14,611 nucleotides of DNA from contig DBYQ01000063.1 of NCBI GenBank assembly GCA_002310015.1, positions 4,797 to 19,407 of the forward strand, written 5' to 3'. Of the stretch, positions 1 through 7,477 are shown piece by piece. The DNA comes from Bacteroidales bacterium UBA1182. Lineage in GTDB: Bacteria > Bacteroidota > Bacteroidia > Bacteroidales > Bacteroidaceae. The notes under the pieces were generated by a model. That model was not told where the DNA came from. It did not search any database and was given only the letters and a program-made list of their open reading frames with translations. How positions within the stretch are numbered: position 1 is the stretch's first letter; each line of letters begins with the position of its first letter. The position numbers and the translations under genes are program-made.

Positions 1-62
1 AGTTTCAGATACTGATACCCCAAAAGCTCCCCTTAAAAAACCAATTAACTTTCAAGAATGTG

Positions 63-80
63 AAAAAGGGGACTGTCCCC
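63..80 (-). terminator. Palindrome GGGGAC-T-GTCCCC plus T-tract, likely terminator of the 862-residue protein gene
   Basis: Bases 68-80 form a perfect 13-base inverted repeat. Read on the minus strand it is followed at once by five T residues (A-tract at 63-67), and it lies 12 bases past the stop codon at 93-95. That is the form of a short intrinsic terminator, although the stem is only 5 bp if a 3-base loop is allowed. The same palindrome would also fit a dispersed REP-like element, which I cannot test from one copy. Bases 1-62 show nothing else recognisable. Confidence 0.5.
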
Positions 81-92
81 AATTCCACATTT

Positions 93-2681
93 TTACCAAT
101 CCTGGTTGAGGATGTAGGGGGTGCCGGAGGCAGTGATGCCGGCACCGCTGATGGTGTAATGGCGTGAGTAGCTGTTGTTGTAGAACTCAACGCGGGCGTT
201 ACCCTCCTTGTCAGTGATTACATTTGGATTCCAGTAAACAGTCCTGCGTATATCAATATCACCCGGAACAGCCCCTTCAGGGTATTGGGGAGCGTAGAAC
301 TGCACGGGAACTGAGAAGCCTTGAACTGTTGTGGTGCGGCGGCTCAGGTTACGGATATCCTTGTATGAGAGCAGGTCACGGTCATTTTTGATGAGAATGT
401 CAACAAGACGGTATCTCTGCCAGGAGGTCTCAACTTCCTGGAACCATCCTATGTCAATGTGCTTACGGTGGTAATCCACAAGCAACGGCGTGAACTCTAC
501 AAGATGCTTGAGGTACATTCCGTCATCATAGACAATGATGCTCTTGACGTCAATCATATCAATGCTCATGGGTTCGTCAAAAGGTTTCTTGTCAAGCACT
601 TTCTCTGAGTTGTGTACATAGAAATAGGGCGGATACTCCTCAAAACGGATTCCTTTTTCAAGGAAATATCCCATGACATCTGTAGTGTATTCGCCCAGAT
701 CAAGCTCCATCTCAGATTCCTTCTCTGCATCCCATGATGTGAAGGTGTCATAATCCACAAACTGGCGTTTCTCTGTGATATCCACATCCTGTAGTACAAT
801 ACCAAGGTCCTCACTTATTATCAGAGGGAATCCGTCTTCCTCTTTTTTCTTTTCGGCCGATGGGTCAATCACCTTGCGGTCATGATTGCTCAGGTCAACC
901 TCCTGTTTTAGGAACGGCCTGGACTCAGGCATATCGGAACGTTCAAACTTGATTCTTGTGCTGGTCTCAAACTTGGTCTTGCCGTTACGCTTGTGGGTGA
1001 AGAGGCTGATTGTCATCTTGGCCTTACCGTAGAAATCACTCAGGTCAAAGCCGAAATATCCGGTGGTGTCAGTATGATACTGGAATGACTGGAAACGTGA
1101 CTTGTCATCTGTGGGTATGACCGATGCATACACGTCAATGCCCGATGCGGGCTTGCGCTTGGAGTAGGTGAGCACCCAACCGTTCATGGTGAGGCTGTCC
1201 TCTATCCTGTGCTTCTCAGAGAAAAAGTTCTGTCCGGTCATGTATTTCCATTCATAACGCTCCCAACCCTGCACGAGAGTGAGCAGGTTAAGTGCCTCAC
1301 GGTGCAAAGAGTCATTCTCTGCGAGATACCATGCAGGGTCATGTATGTATCCTTTAAGGTCAGATGAGAGCAGAAGGTTGGTCTGCAGGTTCTCAGTCTG
1401 TCCGTTACTGTAATCGGTAATGTCACGTACTGACAGGCAGAAACGGTCACGTATGGGATTGCCGTCCTTGTCAGTGAGTTTCATAGAGAGGATCTCCTTG
1501 CTGAAAGGTTCGCGTGACATGCTGTCAGTAGTGAGTGATATGGTGGGGCTGCGGAACTTTTCATTGTTGTGGAACAGGCTGCGTGATGACAGGATCATGG
1601 CTTTCTTGTCATAGAGTGTCATTCGGCATACGCCTATGGGCCAGCCGGAGCAGTCTAAAGTAAGGGTGGTATCGGATATGTTCTGAATCTCCTCAAAATG
1701 GACCAACTCACCGCGGCAGGTCACAGCCAATCCTACAGTCTGGCCTTCCAGATCTGGGGTATGGTGTATGTTAACCTCCATTAAGGAGTCATTAAGGGTG
1801 CCTACCACCATTGAAAAACCGCTCTTGAGAGGTTTGGGCAGGGTAAATCTTGTGCTCTTGCCTTCTTTGGTGATGAAATGTACGGTTTCTGAGCCATTGG
1901 GGGTAATCATAAATGAGCCCATTCCGTCATGCACCGTATAGGCTGAGTCTTTACTCTCTCTTACCACTATGGTACCGTCTAATGACAATCCGTCCTTGCC
2001 GGTAGCCTTGAAAGCCACATTGCATGGCAGGCCGTCAATCAGGTCACCGCCCTCGGGGAAGAATTCCAGATTCACCTTGCGCTCTTTTTCATCGGATTCA
2101 TCACGGATAGTTCTAATGAGCGGATTCTCCTGTTCCAGTATGACGTAGGAGTCATCATATTGACCTTCATGCTTAGGCTTGATATAGACCGGGATTACGC
2201 GTGAGAATATGGCATCTGTGCTGAAATCGAGCATATTCTGGGTGTAGGCCCTTATCTCATAGAATCCGCTTGGGTAATCAAGCAGGCCGCGTTTTTCACG
2301 CGCCTGTGCGGTGGCTGCGTCAATAAGTGGTATAGCCCCGTCACACTGGCCTGCTACTATCTTGAGTTTCTGCTGGCTGATGAGATGCCCTGTGGGTGCT
2401 ATGAAATCCACATACAGTACCTTGCTGGGAGCACGCTTCAATGTGGTGGCGTGTGTTACAAATGCCTTGAACCAGATTGTCTCACCCTGGAAATACGCTG
2501 TATTGTCAAATTCCAGATAGACTTTCTCCTGCGGGAATATGCTGTTGAACTGGTGGATATTGCCAGAAAAACGCATCAGTTCACTTGTATATTTTTCTTG
2601 GTCGGAGAGCTGATCCTGACTCTTTATTCCTGACCAGCACAAGAATGAGATTAACAGTATGAGGATGCGTTTCATGGGCAT
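93..2681 (-). CDS. Secreted MG2-domain / carboxypeptidase-regulatory-like protein (862 aa)
   Basis: A large exported protein of a type common in Bacteroidales, often annotated as MG2-domain or TonB-receptor-plug-like protein; its exact role is not known to me. Residues 1-22 form a signal peptide (MKRILILLISFLCW core). Residues about 50-165 hold a macroglobulin-like MG2 domain starting at EKVYLEFDNTAYFQGETIWF. A second beta domain follows at about 204-300 (FFPEGGD motif). Residues about 499-560 look like a carboxypeptidase-regulatory beta-sandwich (MNGWVLTYSKRKPASGIDVY). A region with DVKSIIVYDD recalls a degenerate receptor plug, and the C-terminus has the family-typical RRTVYWNPN and FYNNS motifs. 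No outer-membrane barrel is present, so it is not a TonB receptor. An internal Met at residue 3 (2675) is an equally good start. A terminator separates it from the upstream gene, so it is probably transcribed alone. Confidence 0.8.
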   Translation of the reverse strand: MPMKRILILLISFLCWSGIKSQDQLSDQEKYTSELMRFSGNIHQFNSIFPQEKVYLEFDNTAYFQGETIWFKAFVTHATTLKRAPSKVLYVDFIAPTGHLISQQKLKIVAGQCDGAIPLIDAATAQAREKRGLLDYPSGFYEIRAYTQNMLDFSTDAIFSRVIPVYIKPKHEGQYDDSYVILEQENPLIRTIRDESDEKERKVNLEFFPEGGDLIDGLPCNVAFKATGKDGLSLDGTIVVRESKDSAYTVHDGMGSFMITPNGSETVHFITKEGKSTRFTLPKPLKSGFSMVVGTLNDSLMEVNIHHTPDLEGQTVGLAVTCRGELVHFEEIQNISDTTLTLDCSGWPIGVCRMTLYDKKAMILSSRSLFHNNEKFRSPTISLTTDSMSREPFSKEILSMKLTDKDGNPIRDRFCLSVRDITDYSNGQTENLQTNLLLSSDLKGYIHDPAWYLAENDSLHREALNLLTLVQGWERYEWKYMTGQNFFSEKHRIEDSLTMNGWVLTYSKRKPASGIDVYASVIPTDDKSRFQSFQYHTDTTGYFGFDLSDFYGKAKMTISLFTHKRNGKTKFETSTRIKFERSDMPESRPFLKQEVDLSNHDRKVIDPSAEKKKEEDGFPLIISEDLGIVLQDVDITEKRQFVDYDTFTSWDAEKESEMELDLGEYTTDVMGYFLEKGIRFEEYPPYFYVHNSEKVLDKKPFDEPMSIDMIDVKSIIVYDDGMYLKHLVEFTPLLVDYHRKHIDIGWFQEVETSWQRYRLVDILIKNDRDLLSYKDIRNLSRRTTTVQGFSVPVQFYAPQYPEGAVPGDIDIRRTVYWNPNVITDKEGNARVEFYNNSYSRHYTISGAGITASGTPYILNQDW

Positions 2682-2691
2682 AAAGGTAAAT

Positions 2692-2723
2692 AAAAAAACG
2701 GGGAAACCTTTGCGGTATCCCCG
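2692..2723 (-). terminator. Rho-independent terminator downstream of the LTxxQ protein gene
   Basis: On the minus strand a CGGGGA...TCCCCG stem (2699-2723), extended by ACC/GGT after one mismatch and closed by a GCAAA loop, is followed by seven T residues (A-tract 2692-2698). It lies 25 bases after the stop of the 185-residue gene and ends before the start codon of the next minus-strand gene at 2681. The two genes are therefore probably separate transcripts. Confidence 0.75.
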
Positions 2724-2748
2724 TCATATTTTTTTTTAGGATCTGGAA

Positions 2749-3306
2749 TCAGAAACCGAAACCCTGAGGTGCTGCGCCACCCTGGCCGCCTTGAGGACGT
2801 CCACCCTGTGGACGGGCACCGCCCTGGCCGCCGCCCTGAGGCATACCGCCACCAAAGCCGCCCATGCCGCCGCCGAATCCGCCTTGGCCACCCTGCTGGC
2901 GCTGCTGACGACGCTGCTCCTGAGCTTCATCATATTTCTTCTTCTGATCATCGGTCAGGAATGATTTGATCTTCTTTTCCTGAGCCTCACGCTGCTTCTG
3001 CATCTGCTCCATCATAGCCTGCATATCCTGCTGCTCGGGCTGACCGCCACCGTTCTGCATCTGCTCACGGCGTGCTGCCTGCTCCTTGCTGCTGGCAAGG
3101 TAGAAATTGTAGATTGAGTCATACTGAACCTGTGTCAGTTCAAGCTGCTCCTTGAGACGGTCAGCCTGACGCTTGGCCATATCCTCAGGATTCATATTCA
3201 TACCCTGGCCGCCGCCGAAACCGCCGCCAAAACCACCACCAAATCCCTGTGCAAAGCTCATTGTTGAAATGAAGAGAGCTGCAACTGCGAACAAAATCTT
3301 TTTCAT
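2749..3306 (-). CDS. Periplasmic Spy/CpxP-like LTxxQ protein with Gly-rich tails (185 aa)
   Basis: A small exported protein. Residues 1-20 are a clear signal peptide ending SFAQ. The core (about 37-137) is charged, Gln-rich and predicted helical, with two LTxxQ motifs: LTQVQ at 57-61 and LTDDQ at 117-121. These motifs are the hallmark of Spy/CpxP-type periplasmic chaperones and of related Bacteroidota proteins (DUF4890-like). The core is flanked by low-complexity segments: GFGGG repeats at 21-35 and a Gly/Gln/Pro-rich tail at 138-185 with GGFGGGMGGFGGG and RPQGG units, ending PQGFGF. Family members usually lack such a long tail. Function is inferred as envelope stress or chaperone-like; the tail resembles segments in the esterases and lipoprotein far to the right. 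It has its own terminator downstream and a 156-base gap upstream. Confidence 0.75.
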   Translation of the reverse strand: MKKILFAVAALFISTMSFAQGFGGGFGGGFGGGQGMNMNPEDMAKRQADRLKEQLELTQVQYDSIYNFYLASSKEQAARREQMQNGGGQPEQQDMQAMMEQMQKQREAQEKKIKSFLTDDQKKKYDEAQEQRRQQRQQGGQGGFGGGMGGFGGGMPQGGGQGGARPQGGRPQGGQGGAAPQGFGF

Positions 3307-3422
3307 TGTTTTTTGTTATTAAATTGGTTAGACATTTTTTTTCTGTTTGCGTTAATAAGATATTCGGATTTTGCAAAAGTTTAATCTGGTGGGCTTTTTT
3401 TTACGCAGGTGCATTGGTATTA

Positions 3423-3464
3423 ATTCTCAATTGTCAATTCTCAATTGTCAATTTCCAATTTTTT
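3423..3464. repeat. 14-base tandem repeat of CAATTG-containing units
   Basis: Unit ATTCTCAATTGTCA occurs exactly twice (3423-3436 and 3437-3450), followed by a degenerate third copy at 3451-3464 that runs into the stop codon of the phosphoesterase gene. Each unit contains the palindrome CAATTG. It sits between the end of the MATE-kinase-phosphoesterase operon and the upstream region of the LTxxQ gene. It could be a dispersed intergenic repeat; no role can be assigned. Confidence 0.8.
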
Positions 3465-3954
3465 AGCGCTTGATTTCAAGCACCTCCAGGTTCTTGAAGG
3501 TTTTACCTTCAATATCAAGTTTCACAAGGGTGCGAACCTGCTGCCAGCCTTGCAGACCGGCGGCACCGGGGTTGATGAATAGCATGTTGAACTTCTTGTC
3601 ATGCATCACCTTTAGAATGTGGGAGTGGCCGCATACAAACAGGTCAGGCGTTTCAATAAGTAGCTGCTCCCGCACCGAGTGGTCATAATGGTCAGGTGAA
3701 CCGCCTATGTGCTTGAGCATGATATTGGCATCCTCAACCTTGAAACGGTAGATCTCTGTGGTGCTGCGGCGTACATCCTGTCCGTCACAATTGCCCCAAA
3801 CGGCACGGAGGGTGGCAATCTGTGAGAGGCGTTCCATAATCTCATACGAGCCTATGTCACCGGCATGCCATATCTCGTCACAACCTTTCAGAAAGTCGGC
3901 GTAACGGTCATCCCAGTAGGCGTGCGTATCAGACAGGATACCTATGTGTTTCAT
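3463..3954 (-). CDS. YfcE/MJ0936-type metallophosphoesterase (163 aa)
   Basis: A cytoplasmic calcineurin-like phosphoesterase of the small YfcE family, which hydrolyses phosphodiesters using two divalent metals. All family motifs are visible: SDTH (8-11, D9 and H11), HAGDIG (D33), GNCD (N55), a His in KHIGG (82) and GHSH (109-112). The conserved INPGA segment is at 127-131. Length matches the family. The start ATG overlaps the stop of the cytidylate-kinase-like gene by four bases (ATGA), indicating translational coupling; it is the last gene of the MATE operon. The physiological substrate is unknown. Confidence 0.9.
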   Translation of the reverse strand: MKHIGILSDTHAYWDDRYADFLKGCDEIWHAGDIGSYEIMERLSQIATLRAVWGNCDGQDVRRSTTEIYRFKVEDANIMLKHIGGSPDHYDHSVREQLLIETPDLFVCGHSHILKVMHDKKFNMLFINPGAAGLQGWQQVRTLVKLDIEGKTFKNLEVLEIKR

Positions 3955-4574
3955 ATACCTAAGCGCTCCTTGGCCAGTTCCACAATTATGTCAGCGCACT
4001 TTTCATAGCCCAAGACCGTGCTGTTAAGGCAGAGGTCATAGCCTGCGGGGTCACCCCAGGTGCGGCCGGTAAAATAGTTGTAGTATGATGCGCGTTTGCG
4101 GTCAATGTCCTCAATGAGCGAGAGTGCCTTGGAGGGTGTCATTCCCTCATCTGCATGACGGCATACGCGGGCCACACGGTCATCGGTGGTGGCGGCAATG
4201 AATACGTTGAGCAGACGGTCGCTGTCACGTAGCACATAGTCGGAGCATCGGCCTATGAATACGCAGTCCTCCTGCTCGTGGATGTGCCTGATGGCATCGC
4301 TCTGCATGTTGAATATGGACTCGTTGCTCAGGTAATTGTTTGAAAGACCGTTGCTGTTCAAGTGGTTCATGAACAGGGAGCGCAGACCTTTGCGGGTCTT
4401 CTCCTCATCGGCCTCATCAAAGAACTTCTCGCTGAAACCGGTGTTCTGGGCTGCCTTCTTAAGCAGGTCCCTGTCATACATCTTGATGCCCAGTCTTTCA
4501 GCAACCAGGGCTGCTACGTTACGGCCACCGCTACAGAACTTGCGGCCTATGCATATACAGTAGTGCTTATCCAT
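3951..4574 (-). CDS. Cytidylate-kinase-like P-loop protein (207 aa)
   Basis: A member of the cytidylate-kinase-like family found widely in Bacteroidota and Firmicutes; whether it phosphorylates CMP is not established. The N-terminal nucleotide-binding loop is GRKFCSGGR (10-18), with the family-typical SGGR in place of a classical Walker A. VFIGRCSDYVL (105-115) matches the second conserved block, and DRKR (158-161) with YYNYFTGRTWGDPAGYD (164-180) the third. The ATG at 4574 is chosen because it lies one base after the MATE stop codon and puts the hydrophobic strand and loop at the usual distance from the N-terminus. An in-frame ATG at 4628 lies inside the MATE gene and adds 18 residues that fit nothing. 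Two copies of Cys in the loop region (C6, C8, C14) are unremarkable. Confidence 0.85.
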   Translation of the reverse strand: MDKHYCICIGRKFCSGGRNVAALVAERLGIKMYDRDLLKKAAQNTGFSEKFFDEADEEKTRKGLRSLFMNHLNSNGLSNNYLSNESIFNMQSDAIRHIHEQEDCVFIGRCSDYVLRDSDRLLNVFIAATTDDRVARVCRHADEGMTPSKALSLIEDIDRKRASYYNYFTGRTWGDPAGYDLCLNSTVLGYEKCADIIVELAKERLGI

Positions 4575-4575
4575 A

Positions 4576-5925
4576 TTATGCCATTTTTTTAAGTTTCTTG
4601 ATTTGTGGAATGAGCAGTGATACTCCAAGCATCACTGAAAGGAAGTCTGATGCCGGCATGCTGTACCATATTCCGTTAATGCCGTAATAGCGCGGCAGGA
4701 TAAGAAGGAACGGTATGAGCAGGAGCAGCTGGCGGGAGAGTGACATTATGATGGACTTGCCGGGCATTCCAATGCTCTGGAAAAAGTTACCCGTTACCAT
4801 CTGTGAACCTACCAGCGGAAACACCAGGAAGGTGAGTTTCATACCCGTCATGGCTATGGCGGTCAGTTCAGGGTCATCGGTAAATATGCGTATGCACATA
4901 CCGGGCAGGAACTCGGTAATGGCAAATCCCAGGGTGGTTACGATTGTGCCGAAGAACATGGTCAGATAGAGTACCCTGAGCACACGGTCAAACTGACGTG
5001 CACCGTAATTGTAACCTGCAATAGGCTGCATGGCCTGGTTGAATCCCATGACCATCATCACTATGAGGAATCCAAAACTGTTCACTATGCTGTATGCGCC
5101 TATGGCCACGTCACTGCCGTATTTGAGCAGTCCGCGGTTTATGAGCAGCACCACAAAGCAGGCGGCGGCGTTCATAAGACAGGGTGAGAGGCCGATGGTG
5201 ACGATGTTCCTGACCAGGTCGCCGCGCAGGCGGTATGTGCCGCGCTGCAGGTGTATGAGTTCACTCTTGTCAGATAGTTGGAAACACTGCCATGTGAATG
5301 CCAGCACCTGTGATATTACTGTTGCTATGGCTGCACCTTTGATACCCCAGTGGAACACCATGATGAAGAGGTAGTCCAGCAGGGTGTTGAGCAGCACCGT
5401 TCCTATGGTGGCTACCATAGCTTTGTTGGGGTGTCCGGCGGCACGCAGTATGCAGTTGATACCCAGATAGAGGTGGGTGAATGCATTGCCTGCCAGAATG
5501 ATTGTCATATACTCACGGGCATAGCCGATGGTGACATCGGTAGCACCGAAAACTCTCAGTATTGGGTTGATGAATAAAAGCGAGAATACTCCGAACAGCA
5601 CGCCTATCAGCACGTTCATGGTTACGGAGTTGCCCAGCAGCATCTGGGCGCTCTTGTGGTCTTTCTGGCCTAACTTCAACGATATCATTGTGCCTGAGCC
5701 AACGCCAACCATTGAACCCAGTGCGGCAGAGAGGTTCATGAGCGGGAATGTAACTGCAAGTCCGGACAACGCCATTGAACCTACGCCGTGGCCTATGAAC
5801 GCGCGGTCCACAATATTGTAAAGTGATGAAGCAAGCATGGCAATCATGGCCGGTACGGCATACCTTATCAGAAGTTTTCCAATCTTTTCTGTTCCCAGTT
5901 CCTGGGGTGTTTTCAATTCACTCAT
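4576..5925 (-). CDS. MATE family multidrug/Na+ antiporter (449 aa)
   Basis: An inner-membrane efflux transporter of the MATE family, which exports cationic drugs or metabolites using Na+ or H+ gradients. The protein has the standard length and about 12 hydrophobic segments in two halves. The first half begins RYAVPAMIAMLASSLYNIVD (21-40), matching the conserved first helix of the MepA/DinF-type subgroup, followed by AFIGHGVGS and a Gly-rich VGVGSGTMISLKLGQ segment. The second half has GFNQAMQPIAGYNYGA, matching the conserved Q-P-x-x-G-x-N-x-G motif of the family. It is the first gene of a three-gene minus-strand operon, with one base between its stop and the next start. Substrate cannot be read from the sequence. 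Confidence 0.92.
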   Translation of the reverse strand: MSELKTPQELGTEKIGKLLIRYAVPAMIAMLASSLYNIVDRAFIGHGVGSMALSGLAVTFPLMNLSAALGSMVGVGSGTMISLKLGQKDHKSAQMLLGNSVTMNVLIGVLFGVFSLLFINPILRVFGATDVTIGYAREYMTIILAGNAFTHLYLGINCILRAAGHPNKAMVATIGTVLLNTLLDYLFIMVFHWGIKGAAIATVISQVLAFTWQCFQLSDKSELIHLQRGTYRLRGDLVRNIVTIGLSPCLMNAAACFVVLLINRGLLKYGSDVAIGAYSIVNSFGFLIVMMVMGFNQAMQPIAGYNYGARQFDRVLRVLYLTMFFGTIVTTLGFAITEFLPGMCIRIFTDDPELTAIAMTGMKLTFLVFPLVGSQMVTGNFFQSIGMPGKSIIMSLSRQLLLLIPFLLILPRYYGINGIWYSMPASDFLSVMLGVSLLIPQIKKLKKMA

Positions 5926-5948
5926 CTATAGTTTCCTTTTTTCCGGTG

Positions 5949-5956
5949 CAAAATTA
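5949..5956 (-). promoter_or_regulatory. Putative -7 box TAATTTTG for the MATE operon
   Basis: The minus strand reads TAATTTTG, a perfect match to the Bacteroidota TAnnTTTG element, 23 bases upstream of the MATE start codon. I see no convincing TTTG element at the expected distance, so only half of the promoter is supported. Confidence 0.35.
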
Positions 5957-5989
5957 CTCATTTTTACGGTCTGCTTGGGAATCTGGATG

Positions 5990-6019
5990 TTGCATGTGGC
6001 CTAATTTTTATTAAATTTG
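5990..6019 (+). promoter_or_regulatory. Putative sigma-ABfr-type promoter of xseA
   Basis: TTG at 5990-5992, a 19-base spacer, then TAAATTTG at 6012-6019, a perfect TAnnTTTG element. Transcription would begin about 5-7 bases later, close to or on the GTG at 6026, implying a leaderless mRNA. It is divergent from the MATE promoter. Confidence 0.6.
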
Positions 6020-6025
6020 CATTTT

Positions 6026-7258
6026 GTGAATGCTATTACTTTACAGGAATTGAACGGGCGTGTCAAGAGCACGCTTCAGTTTGAAATGCCCGATGCATAT
6101 TGGGTGCAGGCCGAGATAAGCGGCATCAGTCCGTCCGGCCAGGGGCATTGCTATTTGGAACTGGTACAGAAAGACACTACCGGAAGAACATTTCTTGCCA
6201 AGGCCAAAGCCAACGTTTGGCGCAGCACATGGCTTAGGCTGAAACCCTATTTTGAAGCTGAGACGGGTGAATCACTCAAGGTTGGCATGAAGGTGCTGCT
6301 TCAAGTGACGGTAACATTCCATGAGGTATATGGTTATTCTCTTGTAGTACAGGATATTGACCCTACATACACCATGGGCGATATGGCACGCCGCCGCAAG
6401 GAGATTCTGGATCAGCTTGCCAAGGATGGTGTGATAGGGCTGAACCGTGAACTGGAGATTCCTATGCTGCCGCAACGGATTGCGGTCATATCATCGGCCA
6501 CGGCTGCCGGTTACGGCGATTTCAGGAACCAGTTGGCAAACAACGTGTATGGATTCCGGTTCTATGTCAAGCTTTTCCAGGCCGCAATGCAGGGTGATGA
6601 TGTGGAGCGCAGCGTGATAGCTGCTCTTGACGCCGTGGCAGCGCGCATGGATGATTTTGACGTGGTGATAATAATAAGAGGTGGCGGCGCGGTAAGCGAA
6701 CTGAGCTGCTTTGACTCATATAATCTGGCTTACAACATAGCCAATTTCCCGTTGCCGGTCATAACCGGAATAGGGCATGAGCGTGATGATACGGTGGCCG
6801 ATGTGGTGGCGCACACTAAGGTAAAGACACCTACTGCAGCGGCAGAGTTCATCATAAACAGGGTGTTTGATACGGCTCAGGTACTTGAGACTCTTGCCCG
6901 CAGGATGGGCGATGCCGTTACCGGGCGTATGAATGCCGAGAATGTGCGATTGGAGCGTCTGGCGCAGAAACTGCCGTCGCTGTTCGCGGTGTTCAAGATG
7001 CGCAACGAGCAAATGCTTGAGAATATCTGGAACAGATCGGTAAACGGGGTACGTAACCTGTTTACGGTAAAGAACCATAGGCTGGAACTGCTTGAAAAGA
7101 GCATCGCAGCAGCTGATCCGGCGCTGATCCTTAAGCGCGGCTTCTCGCTTACCCGCTGTAACGGACATGTGGTGAGCCGTGCATCAGACCTTAAACCCGG
7201 TGACCGCCTTACAACAGTGCTTGCTGACGGCACTGTGGAGAGTGAAATTATTGGATAA
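6026..7258 (+). CDS. xseA: Exodeoxyribonuclease VII large subunit (410 aa)
   Basis: Catalytic subunit of exonuclease VII, which degrades single-stranded DNA from either end in repair and mutation avoidance. The N-terminal OB-fold (about 1-100) has VQAEISGISPSGQGHCYLEL. The catalytic core has RIAVISSATAAGYGDF near 150, IIIRGGGAVSELSCFD near 215 and GIGHERDDTVAD near 249, all diagnostic. A long coiled-coil stretch follows, and the C-terminus has LKRGFSLTR. It is a little shorter than the 456-residue E. coli protein, as usual in Bacteroidota. The start is taken as GTG at 6026 (MNAITLQELN), because a TTG at 6017 lies within the -7 promoter box. xseB follows 19 bases after the stop. Confidence 0.93.
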   Translation: MNAITLQELNGRVKSTLQFEMPDAYWVQAEISGISPSGQGHCYLELVQKDTTGRTFLAKAKANVWRSTWLRLKPYFEAETGESLKVGMKVLLQVTVTFHEVYGYSLVVQDIDPTYTMGDMARRRKEILDQLAKDGVIGLNRELEIPMLPQRIAVISSATAAGYGDFRNQLANNVYGFRFYVKLFQAAMQGDDVERSVIAALDAVAARMDDFDVVIIIRGGGAVSELSCFDSYNLAYNIANFPLPVITGIGHERDDTVADVVAHTKVKTPTAAAEFIINRVFDTAQVLETLARRMGDAVTGRMNAENVRLERLAQKLPSLFAVFKMRNEQMLENIWNRSVNGVRNLFTVKNHRLELLEKSIAAADPALILKRGFSLTRCNGHVVSRASDLKPGDRLTTVLADGTVESEIIG

Positions 7259-7277
7259 ACTTAAAATCATATATACA

Positions 7278-7460
7278 ATGAAATACGAGGAAGCAGTAAA
7301 ACGTCTTGAGGAGATTGTGACTGAAATAGAGGGCGGCAAGCTCGATATGGACAAGATAGGTGAAAGCCTCAAGGAGGCGCGTGAACTCATCAAGTTCTGC
7401 AAGGACAAGCTATATGAGACTGATGAGGAGATCAGGAAAATACTTGAAACTGAAGACTGA
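7278..7460 (+). CDS. xseB: Exodeoxyribonuclease VII small subunit (60 aa)
   Basis: Small helical subunit that binds the large subunit in multiple copies and controls exonuclease VII activity. The sequence is MKYEEAVKRLEEIVTEIEGG, followed by the family-typical LDMDKIGESLKEARELIKFC stretch, and then a charged tail. Length and the E-x-A-x-x-R-L-E-x-I-V pattern fit XseB. The ATG at 7278 is used; an upstream in-frame extension into the end of xseA has no family resemblance. Position directly after xseA supports both calls. Confidence 0.93.
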   Translation: MKYEEAVKRLEEIVTEIEGGKLDMDKIGESLKEARELIKFCKDKLYETDEEIRKILETED

Positions 7461-7477
7461 TTTTCAGATTGCTGTTT

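Noticed and set aside
93..2681. TonB-dependent outer-membrane receptor
   Set aside because: There is only a weak plug-like stretch and no beta-barrel half; length and motifs fit MG2-type surface proteins instead.
4575..4628. Longer start for the cytidylate-kinase-like gene
   Set aside because: It lies within the MATE coding sequence and adds 18 unrelated residues; the ATG at 4574 directly follows the MATE stop.
6017..6025. TTG start for xseA three codons upstream of the GTG
   Set aside because: It overlaps the last bases of the TAAATTTG promoter element, and the added residues are not part of the XseA family N-terminus.
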